Shown: positions 1 through 12,700 of the stretch, in pieces | How the letters are laid out: each line of letters begins with the position of its first letter | How positions within the stretch are numbered: the stretch's first letter is position 1 | Made by a program: the position numbers and the translations under genes | Source of the DNA: Serripes groenlandicus | Lineage: Eukaryota; Mollusca; Bivalvia; Cardiida; Cardiidae | Direction: 5' to 3' | NCBI GenBank assembly: GCA_031761405.1 | Contig: JASEVX010000011.1 | Coordinates: 17,866,170-17,930,169, forward strand | DNA: 64,000 bases | Notes under the pieces: generated by a model | Told to the model about the DNA's origin: nothing | What the model saw: the letters and a program-made list of their open reading frames with translations, nothing else | Database searches by the model: none

Positions 1-197
1 TTATAATCCTTTATAAGAATTATACTTACTTTTATAGAGATTCTTTTATATTTTTGCCTACACAATTTTTTAAATTGGTAGGAGCAGATGTGAAAAGAAT
101 CAAACATACCTGTAATATGGCTGTCGCCTATGCAGCTGACGACTTTAGAAACAATGTTGTGAAAGGTGAGCAACTGTTCCTCTAATAAGGCTTACTT

Positions 198-416
198 TTA
201 ACACTTTCCCTCATATAGAGACTTTCTGATGCCTCTGCAGCAGACAGCTTTTTGAAAACATAGTGACAAAAGAAGAAATTGCTCAAACCGAGCAATTTCT
301 CCTTTTGCCACAATGTTTTCCACTTTTAGTCATAGGTTATCCATTCAATTATAGAAGTTTTCAAAATATGTTCAAAGTCGTCTGCTGCAGAATTGTCGTA
401 TGAGGGTAAGGGTTAA
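198..416 (+). mobile_element. TTAA element (non-autonomous, piggyBac-like MITE), complete copy
   Basis: Typical full-length member of the window's dominant family. It runs from TTAA-CACTTTCCCTCATA to TGAGGGTAAGGG-TTAA. The termini are inverted repeats followed by CTGCAGCAGAC, and the centre holds a long hairpin (GAAATTGCTC / GAGCAATTTC). There is no coding capacity. The TTAA flanks match the target-site habit of piggyBac transposons. 'Plus' is used here for copies whose central loop reads AAAAC. Confidence 0.85.
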
Positions 417-708
417 CACATTTGCAGCTGCTGACTTGAGAAAATATTGTGAAAAGCTACGAAATTCATCTAAGGTTTTTACTACTTGTTATGCTTGTAT
501 TGTAAGCAAAAGTTGAAACTACTCATCATAGGCAAATTATCGTTTTGTCACAATGTTTTCAAAGTTGTCTGCAAAAACTATGGTGAATTTCTGTAAATGA
601 AACTACTCATCATGAGCAATTTCTCATTTTGTCAAAATATTTGCAATGTCGTCTGGCGCAGATAAATCAAAATGTGTCTGTAATGAAAGCCTGTACTCTA
701 ATACTTAC

Positions 709-769
709 TGAGACAATGTCATCCTCCCTGAAATAACCTGCCAAGTCTTTGACACCCATAATAAAGCCA
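709..769 (-). CDS. ACAP-like exon 4 (last exon inside the window)
   Basis: The acceptor is TATTTTTCAG and the donor GTAAGT on the minus strand. The exon completes Ser57 and adds 20 codons (residues 58-77), including GFIMGVKDLAGYF, which matches the FMNGIRDLAQY region of ACAP proteins. The next expected exon was not found in positions 1-700. A SINE with its target duplication starts only 22 bases upstream of the acceptor. Confidence 0.88.
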
Positions 770-3700
770 CTGAAAAATACATGGAAATCACAGAATCATA
801 ATGTTTATTTATTTATTCAATGGGGTTTTACGCCGCTTTCAACATTATTTCAGTTATATCATGGCGACAGTTCACTTATTCATGATCCCTGGGTAAACAA
901 ACCAGTACTAGGCTAGAAAATGTGCCTTGCCCATGGGCACTCCACCATGACTGTAGTGCCACGACTGGGGATCGAACCCGGAATCCCCGGTTTCGAAATC
1001 CCCGACGCTAACCACAGCGGATTCCAGAATCATAATGATTATCAATCTATTGGACTGTACATTCTATTGTTACAGTTTCACAATACATTAAGTATGCATG
1101 CCAATTTAGGCTCTTCAAAACTGAGGAGAAAATGAACAACAGCACTGTGGAGGGAATTCCAACACTGGTCTGTTTTTTCTGAGTCGAAAAAGGGGCATTA
1201 CTGAATAATTATTAAAGCCAGAGTTATGTGACTTAGTATAGACATGTTACCAATTTCATTTGAAAATGTTGAATATTTTTTTAGCTATAAAGTAAGGCTA
1301 AAAGGTTGTGACGACAATGCTGAAAACAATATCGCAGTATCACACTAGCCCAACTGTTTTTCCACATATCTTTAATAACCATAAACTCAACTCAAGATAT
1401 GTCAAAAGGGGTGCACGGCTTCTACTGAGGAAAGGTTTCACCTAATAAATACACATTAATAACTTTTATGTAAAACAAGAGTGCCACAAGCGAATGCCAA
1501 CCCTCTTCTGCATCTTTCAAAGTAAAAACAAGATGTGTTTGTGAAACACTGATGCCCCCAATGGCAACATCTAGGTCAAAGGTCAAGGTCGCCAGGTCAA
1601 AAATGTTGGTACTGACAGAAAGGTCATGTCACAAGGAATACACATGTGAAATATGGTAGCCGTACCTGTTATGGTTCAAAAGTAGTGGTCAAGGTTAAAG
1701 TTTTTTTCGAGAATGGCAACATCTAGGTCAAAGGTCAAGGTCGCAAGGTGAAAAATGTTGGTACTGACAGAAAGGTCATGTCACAAGGTATACACATGTG
1801 AAATATGGTAGCCTTACCTGTTATGGTTCAAAAGAAGTGGGGAAGGTTAAAAAAAAAATTGAGAATGGCAACATGTAGGTCAAAGGTCAAGGTCGCAAGG
1901 TCAAACATGTTGGTACTGACAGAAAGGTCATGTCACAAGGAATACACATGTGAAATATGGTAGCCGTATCTGTTATGGTTCAAAAGTAATGGCCAAGGTT
2001 AAAGTTTTTTTCGAGAATGGCAACATCTAGGTCAAAGGTCAAGGTCGCAAGGTCAAAAATGTTGGTACTGACAGAAAGGTCATGTCACAAGGAATACACA
2101 TGTGAAATATGGTAGCCGTACCTGTTATGGTTCAAAAGAAATGGCCAAGGTTAAAGTTTTTTTCGAGAATGGCAACATCTAGGTCAAAGGTCAAGGCCGC
2201 AAGGTCAAAAATGTTGGTACTGACAGAAAGGTCATGTCACAAGGAATACACATGTGAAATATGGTAGCCGTATCTGTTATGGTTCAAAAGTAATGGCCAA
2301 GGTTAAAGTTTTTTTCGAGAATGGCAACATCTAGGTCAAAGGTCAAGGTCGCAAGGTCAAAAATGTTGGTACTGACAGAAAGGTCATGTCACAAGGAATA
2401 CACATGTGAAATATGGTAGCCGTACCTGTTATGGTTCAAAAGTAATGGCCAAGGTTAAAGTTTTTTTTGTGCAGACAGACGTGCAGACCAACAGACAGAC
2501 AGACAGACAGACAGGCCAAAAACTATATGCCCCCCGAATCGGAGATTCCGTGGGGGCATAAAAAGGAGCGTTACTGAATAATTATTTAAGCCAGAATGAT
2601 GTGACTTGGGGTATACACATGCATATTGTTCCAAGGAACACCTGTATCAAATTTCATTTGAAAATATTGAATGGTTTTTGAGGTAAGGTTAAAGTTTTGC
2701 GATGACTAAGCAGACAAGGACAAGCTAAAAATCTAATATCAACTTTAAACTCATTGACACGAGGAAAATATACTGTAAGTTTTCCTTTTCCCACATATCT
2801 TTAAATGCCATCAACTCAACTCAAGAGATGTCAAAACGGGTGCACAGCTTCTACTAAGGAAAGGTTTCATCTAATTAATACATGTACATGTTAATAACTT
2901 GAATGTTAAAAAATTAATAATTTTTATTGTTCCCAATTTTTTTACAAAATGAAATTCAGATGACCTTTTAATGGTATTTCAAGGACTTTACTATGATTAA
3001 AAATATGACAATATCGATTAATTCATTTAATTTGTCTAGTATAGGATCAAAGACGCTGCCTTTAATTGTTATGTACTTAACCTGACCCTGATCTTGCTAT
3101 ATGAAGCTTATGATTACATCATGGCAAACAATAGACCAAGACTAGCCTTGGCTTGCATACACAATTTAATGAAAATTGTTACTAATGTACATTTATTAAC
3201 CCTTTCCCTCATACGACATTGAACATATTTTGTCAAAAAATAGAAGAAAATCTCCATAATTGAATGGATAACCTATGACTAAAAGTGGGAAACATAGTGG
3301 CAAAAAGAGAAATTGCTCGTTTTGAGCAATTTCTTCTTTTGTCACTATGTTTTCAAAAAGTTGTCTGCTGCAGAGGCGTCAGAAAGCGTCTATATGAGGG
3401 AATTTAGGGTTAAGCGATATATTTTTCAATGAAAGCATAAACTATTTATTTTTTTGTCAAAACGATATATGAACTTTCCATGGGAAAAGGTATAAGCTGG
3501 CTTTTTTGAACAGTGTAGATGGCTTAACCTGTGCACTCCGACTTTTTCAATTTGCATTCAAACCAGTGCCAAAGACTATCTTTGTATAGCAACCACACTT
3601 TTAATTTTTCAAATAACTTATTTTCTGCATAAATGACCCTTCAATTAAAGACCACCTGTGAACAAAGACCAGATTGGTCTCTTCCTATGACTGGTCTTTA

Positions 3701-6700
3701 AGCACAGGTTAGACTGTATACACTATACACTCTTTACGTATAACTAATGCAAGCTTTCAGAAGCTTCTGTCAACTTGCGCAGATTCTGATACACATGTTG
3801 ATGTCGACCAAATTACTACTGTTCAGAAATGCAGACGCGTACCTTTTAGCTCGGACAGGCTCATAATTCATTTTGTCCTATTTTTACTATTATCTCATGC
3901 CCGTCTACAAATTCTCTTCCAAATGACAGGCTTTCTATAGATGATCTTCACAATTACACAATGAAGTTTCCATAACTTGATTAGTTCACTATGAAATATT
4001 CATGAGCGAACAACTCCGCAGAGAGATCAATACGGTTGACAAATCTCCTTTTTTGTTGGTTTTACTATGGTTTGGAGGATATAATTTTTTACCTATTCAA
4101 TATCATATAATTATATGCAACAAACTTTCGGTAAATCATTAGAACTTTCTACAACAAATTGCTCTGTAAATGAGAGAGTATAATAATTGAATAATTGATT
4201 GATTGATTGGAGTTTAACGCCGTTTTTAATAATTTCTCAGTCATATCACGGCGGCCAGTTCACCTACTCATGTGTTTCCTGGTTTTCGAACACCAGTACT
4301 CAACACAACAATCTTCCCAAGCAACTGGCTGCTTTTCCACATAGACTTAGCCCATTGGTGGAAAACGAATGACGCATGTCGCAATGACGTTTGTCAAACG
4401 TCGGAAAGAAAGTTGGCCGAGCCGGGATCCGAACTCACAAACCCTGGATTGACAGCCCGCATCGCTACCGACTGAGCTACCGGGGCTCGGCAATTGAATA
4501 ATTGAAAGCATTGTGTTTAAATAAAAAGGAGAAACTGCTCATTACAAGCAATTTTCCCTTTTTGGCTCTTTACCCTTTCCCTCATATAGATGCTCTCTGA
4601 AGCCTCTGCAGCAGACTGCTTTTTGAAAACATGGCAAAACAAGCAATTCCTCCTTTTGTAACCATGTTTTCAACTCTATTAAATTTTTGGGGTATGTTTT
4701 CAAAGTCGTCTGCTGCAGATTTGTTGTATGCAGAAAAGGGTTTAGCAATATTTTTCCGAAACTGCTTTCTCCAAATGCATCAAAACCCTGAACAGCAACT
4801 TCTCCTTTTACCACCAAGTTTTCAAATGTCTTCTGCAGCAGAGGCGTCAGTCTGTATGTCAGTGGAAAGATTTAAGTGGAGAGACATTGTGATTGCAAGG
4901 GCGAGTTTTATTCCTTGTCTATTATAGGTTAACTCTTTTAAGTTTAATTACCTGCTTGCATTGTTGAAGGCTTTCCCAGTGTCCACCATGGTTGTACACA
5001 GTTTCACAACCTGAATCAGAAAGATATTCACATATCAGTTACATAAAAGTTTAAAGCCGTTCTTAACCCTTTCCCTCATACGACAATTCTGCAGCAGACG
5101 ACTTTGAACATATTTTGTCAAAACATGGAAAATCTCTTTAATTGAATGGATAACCTATGACTAAAAGTAGAAAACATTGTGGCAAAAAGAGAAATTGCTA
5201 CTTTTGAGAAATTTCTTCTTTTGTCACTATGTTTTCAAAAAGCCGTCTGCTGCAGAGGCGTCAGAAAGCGTCTATATGAGGGAAAGGGTTAATTAACAGT
5301 ACACTGGAACTCCAATAGATCGCTAACAGGTAAAACTCAATGGCGACTAAGCTCACAGTTGCAATCTTGAGAAAAGAACCTATTTTCCTTTCAACTTGAA
5401 AATTCTACCCAAAAAATACAATTTCTAATGTCATTTTTATGGCAACAATTATTTCTTCTCCTTTTTTGTTTTCATTAATTCTATACATTCTGCATGGTTA
5501 GACACACTGGGCATGCCAAACTGTGCAGCCTCTATAATTTATAAATTATCTCAAAAAATTTCAAGCAAAATATAGAAAATCTCTATAACCTAAAGTTAGA
5601 TTATTGAATAGGGTAATGAAATCATTGTGACAAAAGTAGAAAATGCCTATTTTATGAGCAATTTCTACCTTTGTCTTAAAGGTTTTAAATGCTGTTTGAA
5701 ATACATAGATGTGAGAGAAAGCATCTTCATGTGGAATAGGGTTAAGATCAGACCACACAATTCTACAATCTGATCAGTGCTTCAACTTAGAATATTCTTT
5801 ACTCATCTATTGACTTTCAGAAACAAAATTAAAGGAATTGATAGTATTAAAAAGTAACAGTAAAGATCCTGATCAGGCTGCACAAACTCAATTTACAAAT
5901 GCATAATGTCCAAGTTAATCTAGATCTACACTAGATTAACTTGTACATTATGCATTTGTAAATTAAGTTAGTGCAGCCTGATCAGGATCTTTAATGTTAC
6001 TTTACTATCAATTCCTTTACAGCAGACAACCTTTCAGAACCATTTGAAAAATGAGAAATTTCTCCTTTTGCAACAATTTGTTTTAAACTCTTTTCAGCAA
6101 TTAAACTTTTCCAACTGATCTATAGACTTTACATGAATTTTGCCAAGATGTTTCCAAAGTCATCTGCTTATGAGTTGTTGTCTGTGGTAAAGAGTAAATA
6201 TAACTTTTTTATAAAAAAAATGTTTTCATTTCCCTGACATTGTCATTAATTGTTTACTCTCTAAAATATTCTGTCATCTTTAACCCAAGTTTAAATATAC
6301 AACAATTCTGCAGCAGCCGACTTTGAACATATTTTGTTAAAAAATAGAAAATCTCTATAATTGAATGGATAACCTATGACTAAAAGTGGAAAACATTGTG
6401 GCAAAAGGAGAAATTGCTTGTTTTGAGCAATTTCTTCTTTTGTCACTATGTTTTCAGAAAGCTGTCTGCTGCAGAGCCGTCAGAAAGCGTCTATATGAGG
6501 GAAAGGGATAAAGACAACTTAAGTCACCTGATTGCAATGGGTTACATTTTAAAACATTGTTGGAAAATGCGAAGCTGCTGAAAGCCATCATTTCTTACTT
6601 TTCTCACAATGTGTATTATATAACTGCATACTTTCACATTATTATTGTATGATATTATAAGAGTACTTAAGTTTGCTATGAAAAATAGTGTAACAATTTA

Positions 6701-9700
6701 ACCCTTCCCTCATACAACAATTCTGCAGCAGACGACTTTGAACATATTTTGCCAAAAATGGAAAATCTCTTAAATTGAATGGATAACATGACGAAAAGTG
6801 GAAACATTGTGGCAAAAGGAAAAATTGCTCGTTTTGAGCAATTTCTTCTTTTGTCACTATGTTTTCAAAAAGCTGTCTGCTGCAGAGGCGTCAGAAAGCG
6901 TCTATATGAGGGAAAGAGTTAACTATTTAGAAGTATATATATACTAGGCCTAATATATATACATACACTTTTGATACAGCGAAATTAAAACATTGTGAGA
7001 AAAGCAGAAATTGCTCATTTAAATTTAATCTGCTGCAAAAGTGTCAAAAGTTGTGTGTATGTTTCAAGGAAAAGCACCATCTGATTCAAAAGAGCAAAAG
7101 AGGAGATCAGCAAGTGGAAATCTATTTGATGTTGAAGACCTCCCAATGCAAAACAATTACACCTTGATGATTTACAACAGATGCATTCCATATCAGAATT
7201 TCACTGAACTGTTACCATACCAATACATAATCCCCCTACAGGTGCCAGAAAAGTGATATGTATACATGTGTCGAAGATTAACCTTTCCCCACTGTACAAA
7301 TCAGCAGCAGACAGTAACTCTGAATAAATACCGAAAATCTCCATAAACTCACCCTTTCCTAAATATACAGACACATTGTGACCCCCCCTCTGCAGCAGAC
7401 GTAGTCCCCATTTGAAGGGCGTCTGCTGCAGAATTGTTGTATGTGTGAAAGTGTTAAACCTTTCTTACGCCTCTACAGCAGACAACTTTTTAAAACATTG
7501 CGGCAAAAGTACTGATATTGCTCATACTGAGCAATGTTCATAATGAGCAATTTCTCCTTTTGCCCCAATGACATTTTCAACTTAATTCTATAATTGATTG
7601 ATTATAGAGGGGTTCCATATTTCTGCCAAGACATTTTGCATGTGGGATTGATTGATTGATTGGGGTTTAACGCCGTTTTTAACAATTTCTCAGTTATATC
7701 ACGGCGGCCAGTTCACCTACTCATGAATTTCCTGGTTTTCTCACACCAGTACTCCACACAACAATCTTCCCAAGCAACTGGCTGCTTTTCCACATAGACT
7801 TAGCCCATTGGTGGACATTTATAGAGGGGTTCCATATTTCTGCCAAGACATTTTGCATGTGGGAACTGGAGACATTGTGCTAATTGTGAGTTATTTGTCC
7901 TATTCTCACAATGCATCTATCTAAAAGTAAATGTCTGCTGCAGATAAATCAAAATGCATCTGCAAATAATAGGAAATAATTACCCATTTATCTGGTACTG
8001 ACAGTTAACCCCTTCCCACATACAACAAATCTACGACAGAAGGATGCTTTGAAAACATCTTGAAAGAAATATAGAACATTCTCTATCATTGATAGTATAT
8101 GATTATTGATAATTGTTGAAATCATTGTGGCAAATGGAGAAATTGATCATCGTGAGCAATTCTCCCTTGCCGCTATGATTACAAAAGTCATTTGCTGCAG
8201 AGGCACCAGTAAGCGTCTATATGTGTGAAAGGGTAAAAGTCATCTCTACAGGAAAAAGCTCTTGAAAACACTGTGAGCAAAGGAGAAATTGCTTTCTTTA
8301 TAAAATCCAGATATCTTTTCCATTATTTGTTTTAAAACCTGAGCCTCCTATAAAAATACATCTTAAAAAATACAAAGTCTTAATTGTTGTTTACAACAGA
8401 TCTCCATTAAACCACAGGTGATAAATTTTAATTCTTTTCCCACATATAGAGTGAGAATCTCTTATAAAAGGAGAAATTGCTCAAAACAACTTTTGTCCGT
8501 AATTATACTTTCATTTATAGAGTTTTTCCATCTTCTTTGATTGTTTTCAAAGTCATCTAATGCAGAATTGTTGTATGTTGGAAAAGGTTAAAATACGTGC
8601 AATAACCCTTTCCCACAAAAAATACATTTGCAGCAGATGATTTTTTTAAAAAAAAATGCAATTTCAAATATGAAAATTATCTAACTTATGAAAGTTTTAT
8701 TTTTAATGCTTGAAAACATTTCGGCAAAGGGAGATATTGCTCATATCGAACAATACATGTATCACCTTTCGCTGCAATGTTTTCAAAAGATGAATGGGGT
8801 AAAAGGTTAACAAATTCAGAATAAAATCACCATGGTGAGCGCCCTAGGCCTGTTACTGGCTCTAACTAAACCTAAATGGAGAATGTTTTCCAGCATTTAA
8901 CACTTTTCCGGATTCAAATCTTTGTTATCACATTCACATATGCAGCAGACTGACTACCTTTGAAATCATGGTGCAAAAACGAAAAAATGTTTATTCTTTA
9001 AGCTATTCCTAAATAGGGCCATCTTAGGTAACATTCCTGTTTAAGTTGTGACGAAAGAATGGCCCCAAGAAGAATAGGAGATGATTTAATGAAATTGTAG
9101 ACGCTGCATAATAATAGCTCAGGTGAGGAAATAAATTGCTCTTTTTATTTTATGACTTAATTTTAAAAAGTAATCTGCTTCAAATGCATCTAAAGTTACA
9201 TCAGGAAAGAGATAAATAACCAAATGAAGATGAGCATCACTTCCCTTTTCTAACCATAATGCACTTGAAATATGAGCATGTCCGTTCGAAAAGGTACAAG
9301 TTGACATTTCTGTACAGTGTTACTAGGTTCCGATCAGTATGTCCACTTGCTCAGCTTTATTAGAATCTACACAAACAGAGAGGCGCGTGAGAACATTGTT
9401 GATCTTCCTCAGACTTTAGATAAACAGGCTGATCTGGAGTTACACTTTACACAAAAGCAGCCACATACCTTTTCCCATGGACAGTCTCATATAGTGTAAG
9501 ATTAGTTTTTGATTACAGATAGGGCCTAAATAAGGATACTGTAATTCATCATGGTTTTACTCATACTCGTGTCATACAGCCCTAGATAGGGTTCATCTTC
9601 GCTGATCTACAATCCTTATTTCATCCTTAACCCTTTTCTATAAACAGTCGAACCTGCGCTTAACCCTTCCCCTCATATAGACGCCTCTGCAGCAGTCAGC

Positions 9701-12700
9701 TTTTGGAAAACATAGTGACAAAAGAAGAAATTGCTCAAAACGAGCAATTTCTCCTTTTGCCACAATGTTTTCCACTTTTAGTCATAGGTTATCCATTCAA
9801 TTATAGAGATTTTCCATTTTATGACAAAATATGTTCAAAGTCGTCTGCTGCAGAATTGTTGTATGTGGGAAAGGGTTAAGATCACCTTGGATAGGAAATC
9901 CCTGTCTATAGTGACCATACTTTTAAGTTCCCGAATACTCAGTTTCTGTATAAATGACCCTGCAGTTAAAGACCACCTGTGAACAAAGACCAGGTTGTCC
10001 ACTTCCTACGGGAAGTCCGTAAACGCAGGTTTGACTGTACAACAAACCTTCAGCAGATGACTTTGAGAGCATATTGGCATAAATTTGAAAAGTCTCTATA
10101 AATGTAGGTATAATTACTTAGAAAGTGTACTTTGTAGCAAATGGAGCAATTTCTTGCTTTGCCACAATGTTTTCAAAAAGTTTTCTGCTGCAGAGGCAGA
10201 AAGTGTCTATATGTTGGAAAGGGTTAAGCCTTTTCCATATACAACAAATCTGCAGCAGACAACTTTTCAATCCTCTATGTAAGATCATGCATACGGACAT
10301 TTTCTGACGCCTCTGCGTCTGTCAACTTCTAAAAAAAACATTGTGACGAAAGGAAAAATTGCTAATCATGAATATTTTTTTCTTTTGACACAACGTTTTC
10401 AACTCCAATCTAAAACTTAACATTTATATAAAGTCTCAAAGAGCTTCTCAATATTTTTATCCAGATGCTTTAAAAGTCATCTGATGCAGAATTGTATAAC
10501 GTCGGAAAGTTTTCAAAAATTGTTTTCTGCAATTTATGCACATGCATTAATAGAAGTGGAAAAATTGTCTTGTTAAAATTGTTGAAAATAGTCACCTGCT
10601 TCAGTTACTTAAAGACCCGGCCGGGTAGCTCAATTGGTAGCGTATCTGACTCGTGATCTGGAGGTCACGGGTTCGATACCCGGTTGCGGCGACATTCTTT
10701 CGGGCGATGTTTTTCCATTGCCTCTCACCTCTGATCTATGTGAGAAAGTAGTCAGTGGCTTCGAAAGAATGTTGTGTAAGTACTGGTGTGGGAAAGCCAG
10801 GAAAACATGGGTAGGTGCACTGACCGCCGTGATATGACCAAAGCTGTTGAAAGCGGCGTTAAACTCCAAACAAACAAAACAAACAAACAGTTACTTAAAA
10901 ACTTGCATGTTCAAATTCATGTTTACATATTAACTTTTAAAACCCTTTCTGAAAGACAACGAATTAGCAACAGACTGCTTTGAAAATATCTAGGCAGAAA
11001 TATGGAAAATCTCTATTATAGAATGCTATTAACCCTATTAACCCTTTCCCTCATACGGAAGCTAAGAATCCTCTGCAGCAGATTACTTTTTGAAAACATC
11101 GTAGCAAAAGAAGAAATTTCTCAAAACAAGCAATTTCTCCTTTTGCCACAATATTTTGAACTCCATTCAAAATTTAAACTTTCATTTACAAATAATAGAG
11201 ATTTTCCATATTTTTGGCCAGATGTATTCAAAGTCATCTGCTACAGATTTGCTGTAGGTGGGAAAGGGTTAAGCTTGACGCAAAGTTCCCAGGGGGATTC
11301 ACATTATTAATCGTTTCATGTTTAAAAAATAAAGTGTTGATGATATTGGTATCTTAATTTAACTGAAGTATGTTGTTCCTGAAAACTGTGTTAATTATTT
11401 CCCAATAAACATTTCAACAGATCAAGTCAATTATCCAGGGCAGGAATGCTTGTATGTATTGGGGTTAATTCGATCTGTATCCCTTCCTTTATATATATAT
11501 ATTGGTTTAGATTTTATACTCTCCCACATGCAGATGCATTTTTACAAATCTCTGAAGCAGGCAACTTTTGAAAACATTGTGCAAAAGTACAAGTTGTTGC
11601 ATTTTGTCACAATATTTTCAATTCTACTAAATAATCATACGTTCATTTTACATAGAGTTTACATGTTTTTGCCTATATATGTTTTTAGAATCGTCTGCTG
11701 CAGATGAACTGTATGTCGAAAAGGGTAAAAAGAGTATTGTCTATAACAATACAACATCAAAACCAAGTTGTACCTTCAAACTTTTTTTAAAACCATTCAT
11801 TTCATTATTCATACAAACTAAGACAAAAAAGCCGGTGGTGTCAATACAGGCAACATGTGATGCCCAGAGGTCCAGATAAGGAGGGTTATTCAGCTCTTTT
11901 TCCCACAATTTCTCTCTTATTGTTAATGCAAACCCTATGTTGTGGGTACTCAAAAGAATCATCTTTTTTTTGAGTACCCACAGTACAGGGTTAGAGGATC
12001 AAATAAGGATTTTAGAACATACAAAACACTCCTTATCTAGAGCGCTGTGATGTCTTTGCAGCAGATAAGCATTAAAAACACTGTAATCATTTAGATTCCA
12101 CATTTTTTTCGCCAATTTTGTTTTGATGCAGAAGACTTTTAAAAATTCAAATCACTTAGTATAGTTTCTGAGTTAGACAGAAAAGAACCTCAAGGCTGCT
12201 TTACAAAACTTTAAAAACTTAAAAAAAGTTAATTTGTTGAACTGACATCCACTCCAATGTATAGCCTGTAGAGTTTTCACAACACAAACCATTATATACA
12301 GTTATATGCAATATAAGTTTAACCTTTTTCTCGTATAGATGCTTTCTGACACCTCTGCAGAACTAATTGCCTTGTGAAAACACCTAAGCCCCAAGACAAC
12401 ATCAAAGTTTGTTTAAACCCTTTCCGACGCCTCTGCAGCAGACAACTTTTGAAAACAATGTGGCAAAGATGGTATTGCTCATGATGAGCAATTTCACCAT
12501 TTGCCGCAAATGTTTTCAACACTGTTTAATAATTAAACTGTCATTAATGGAGATTTTGCACAATTTTGATCAGATGTTTTCAAAGTCGTCTGCTGCAGAT
12601 ATCTTGTATGTGGGAAATGGTTAAAGTAAGTCAAAGGCCGATGTCAATGTCACAAGGTCAAACAAATTTTTGGTACAATCATTCAAAATACATGAAGAAA

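Noticed and set aside
1..700. A fifth ACAP exon at the left edge
   Set aside because: I looked for the sequence expected after GYFREDDIVS in the family (a TSL.KF.DSLQEM-like stretch) on the minus strand and did not find it; a TTAA element occupies most of the interval.
10615..10700. tRNA gene with good A and B boxes
   Set aside because: The head continues into SINE body, core and tail, and is bounded by a perfect target duplication, so it is a SINE head. The same reasoning applies to the heads at 23408, 24024, 39909, 42859, 44118 and 58407.
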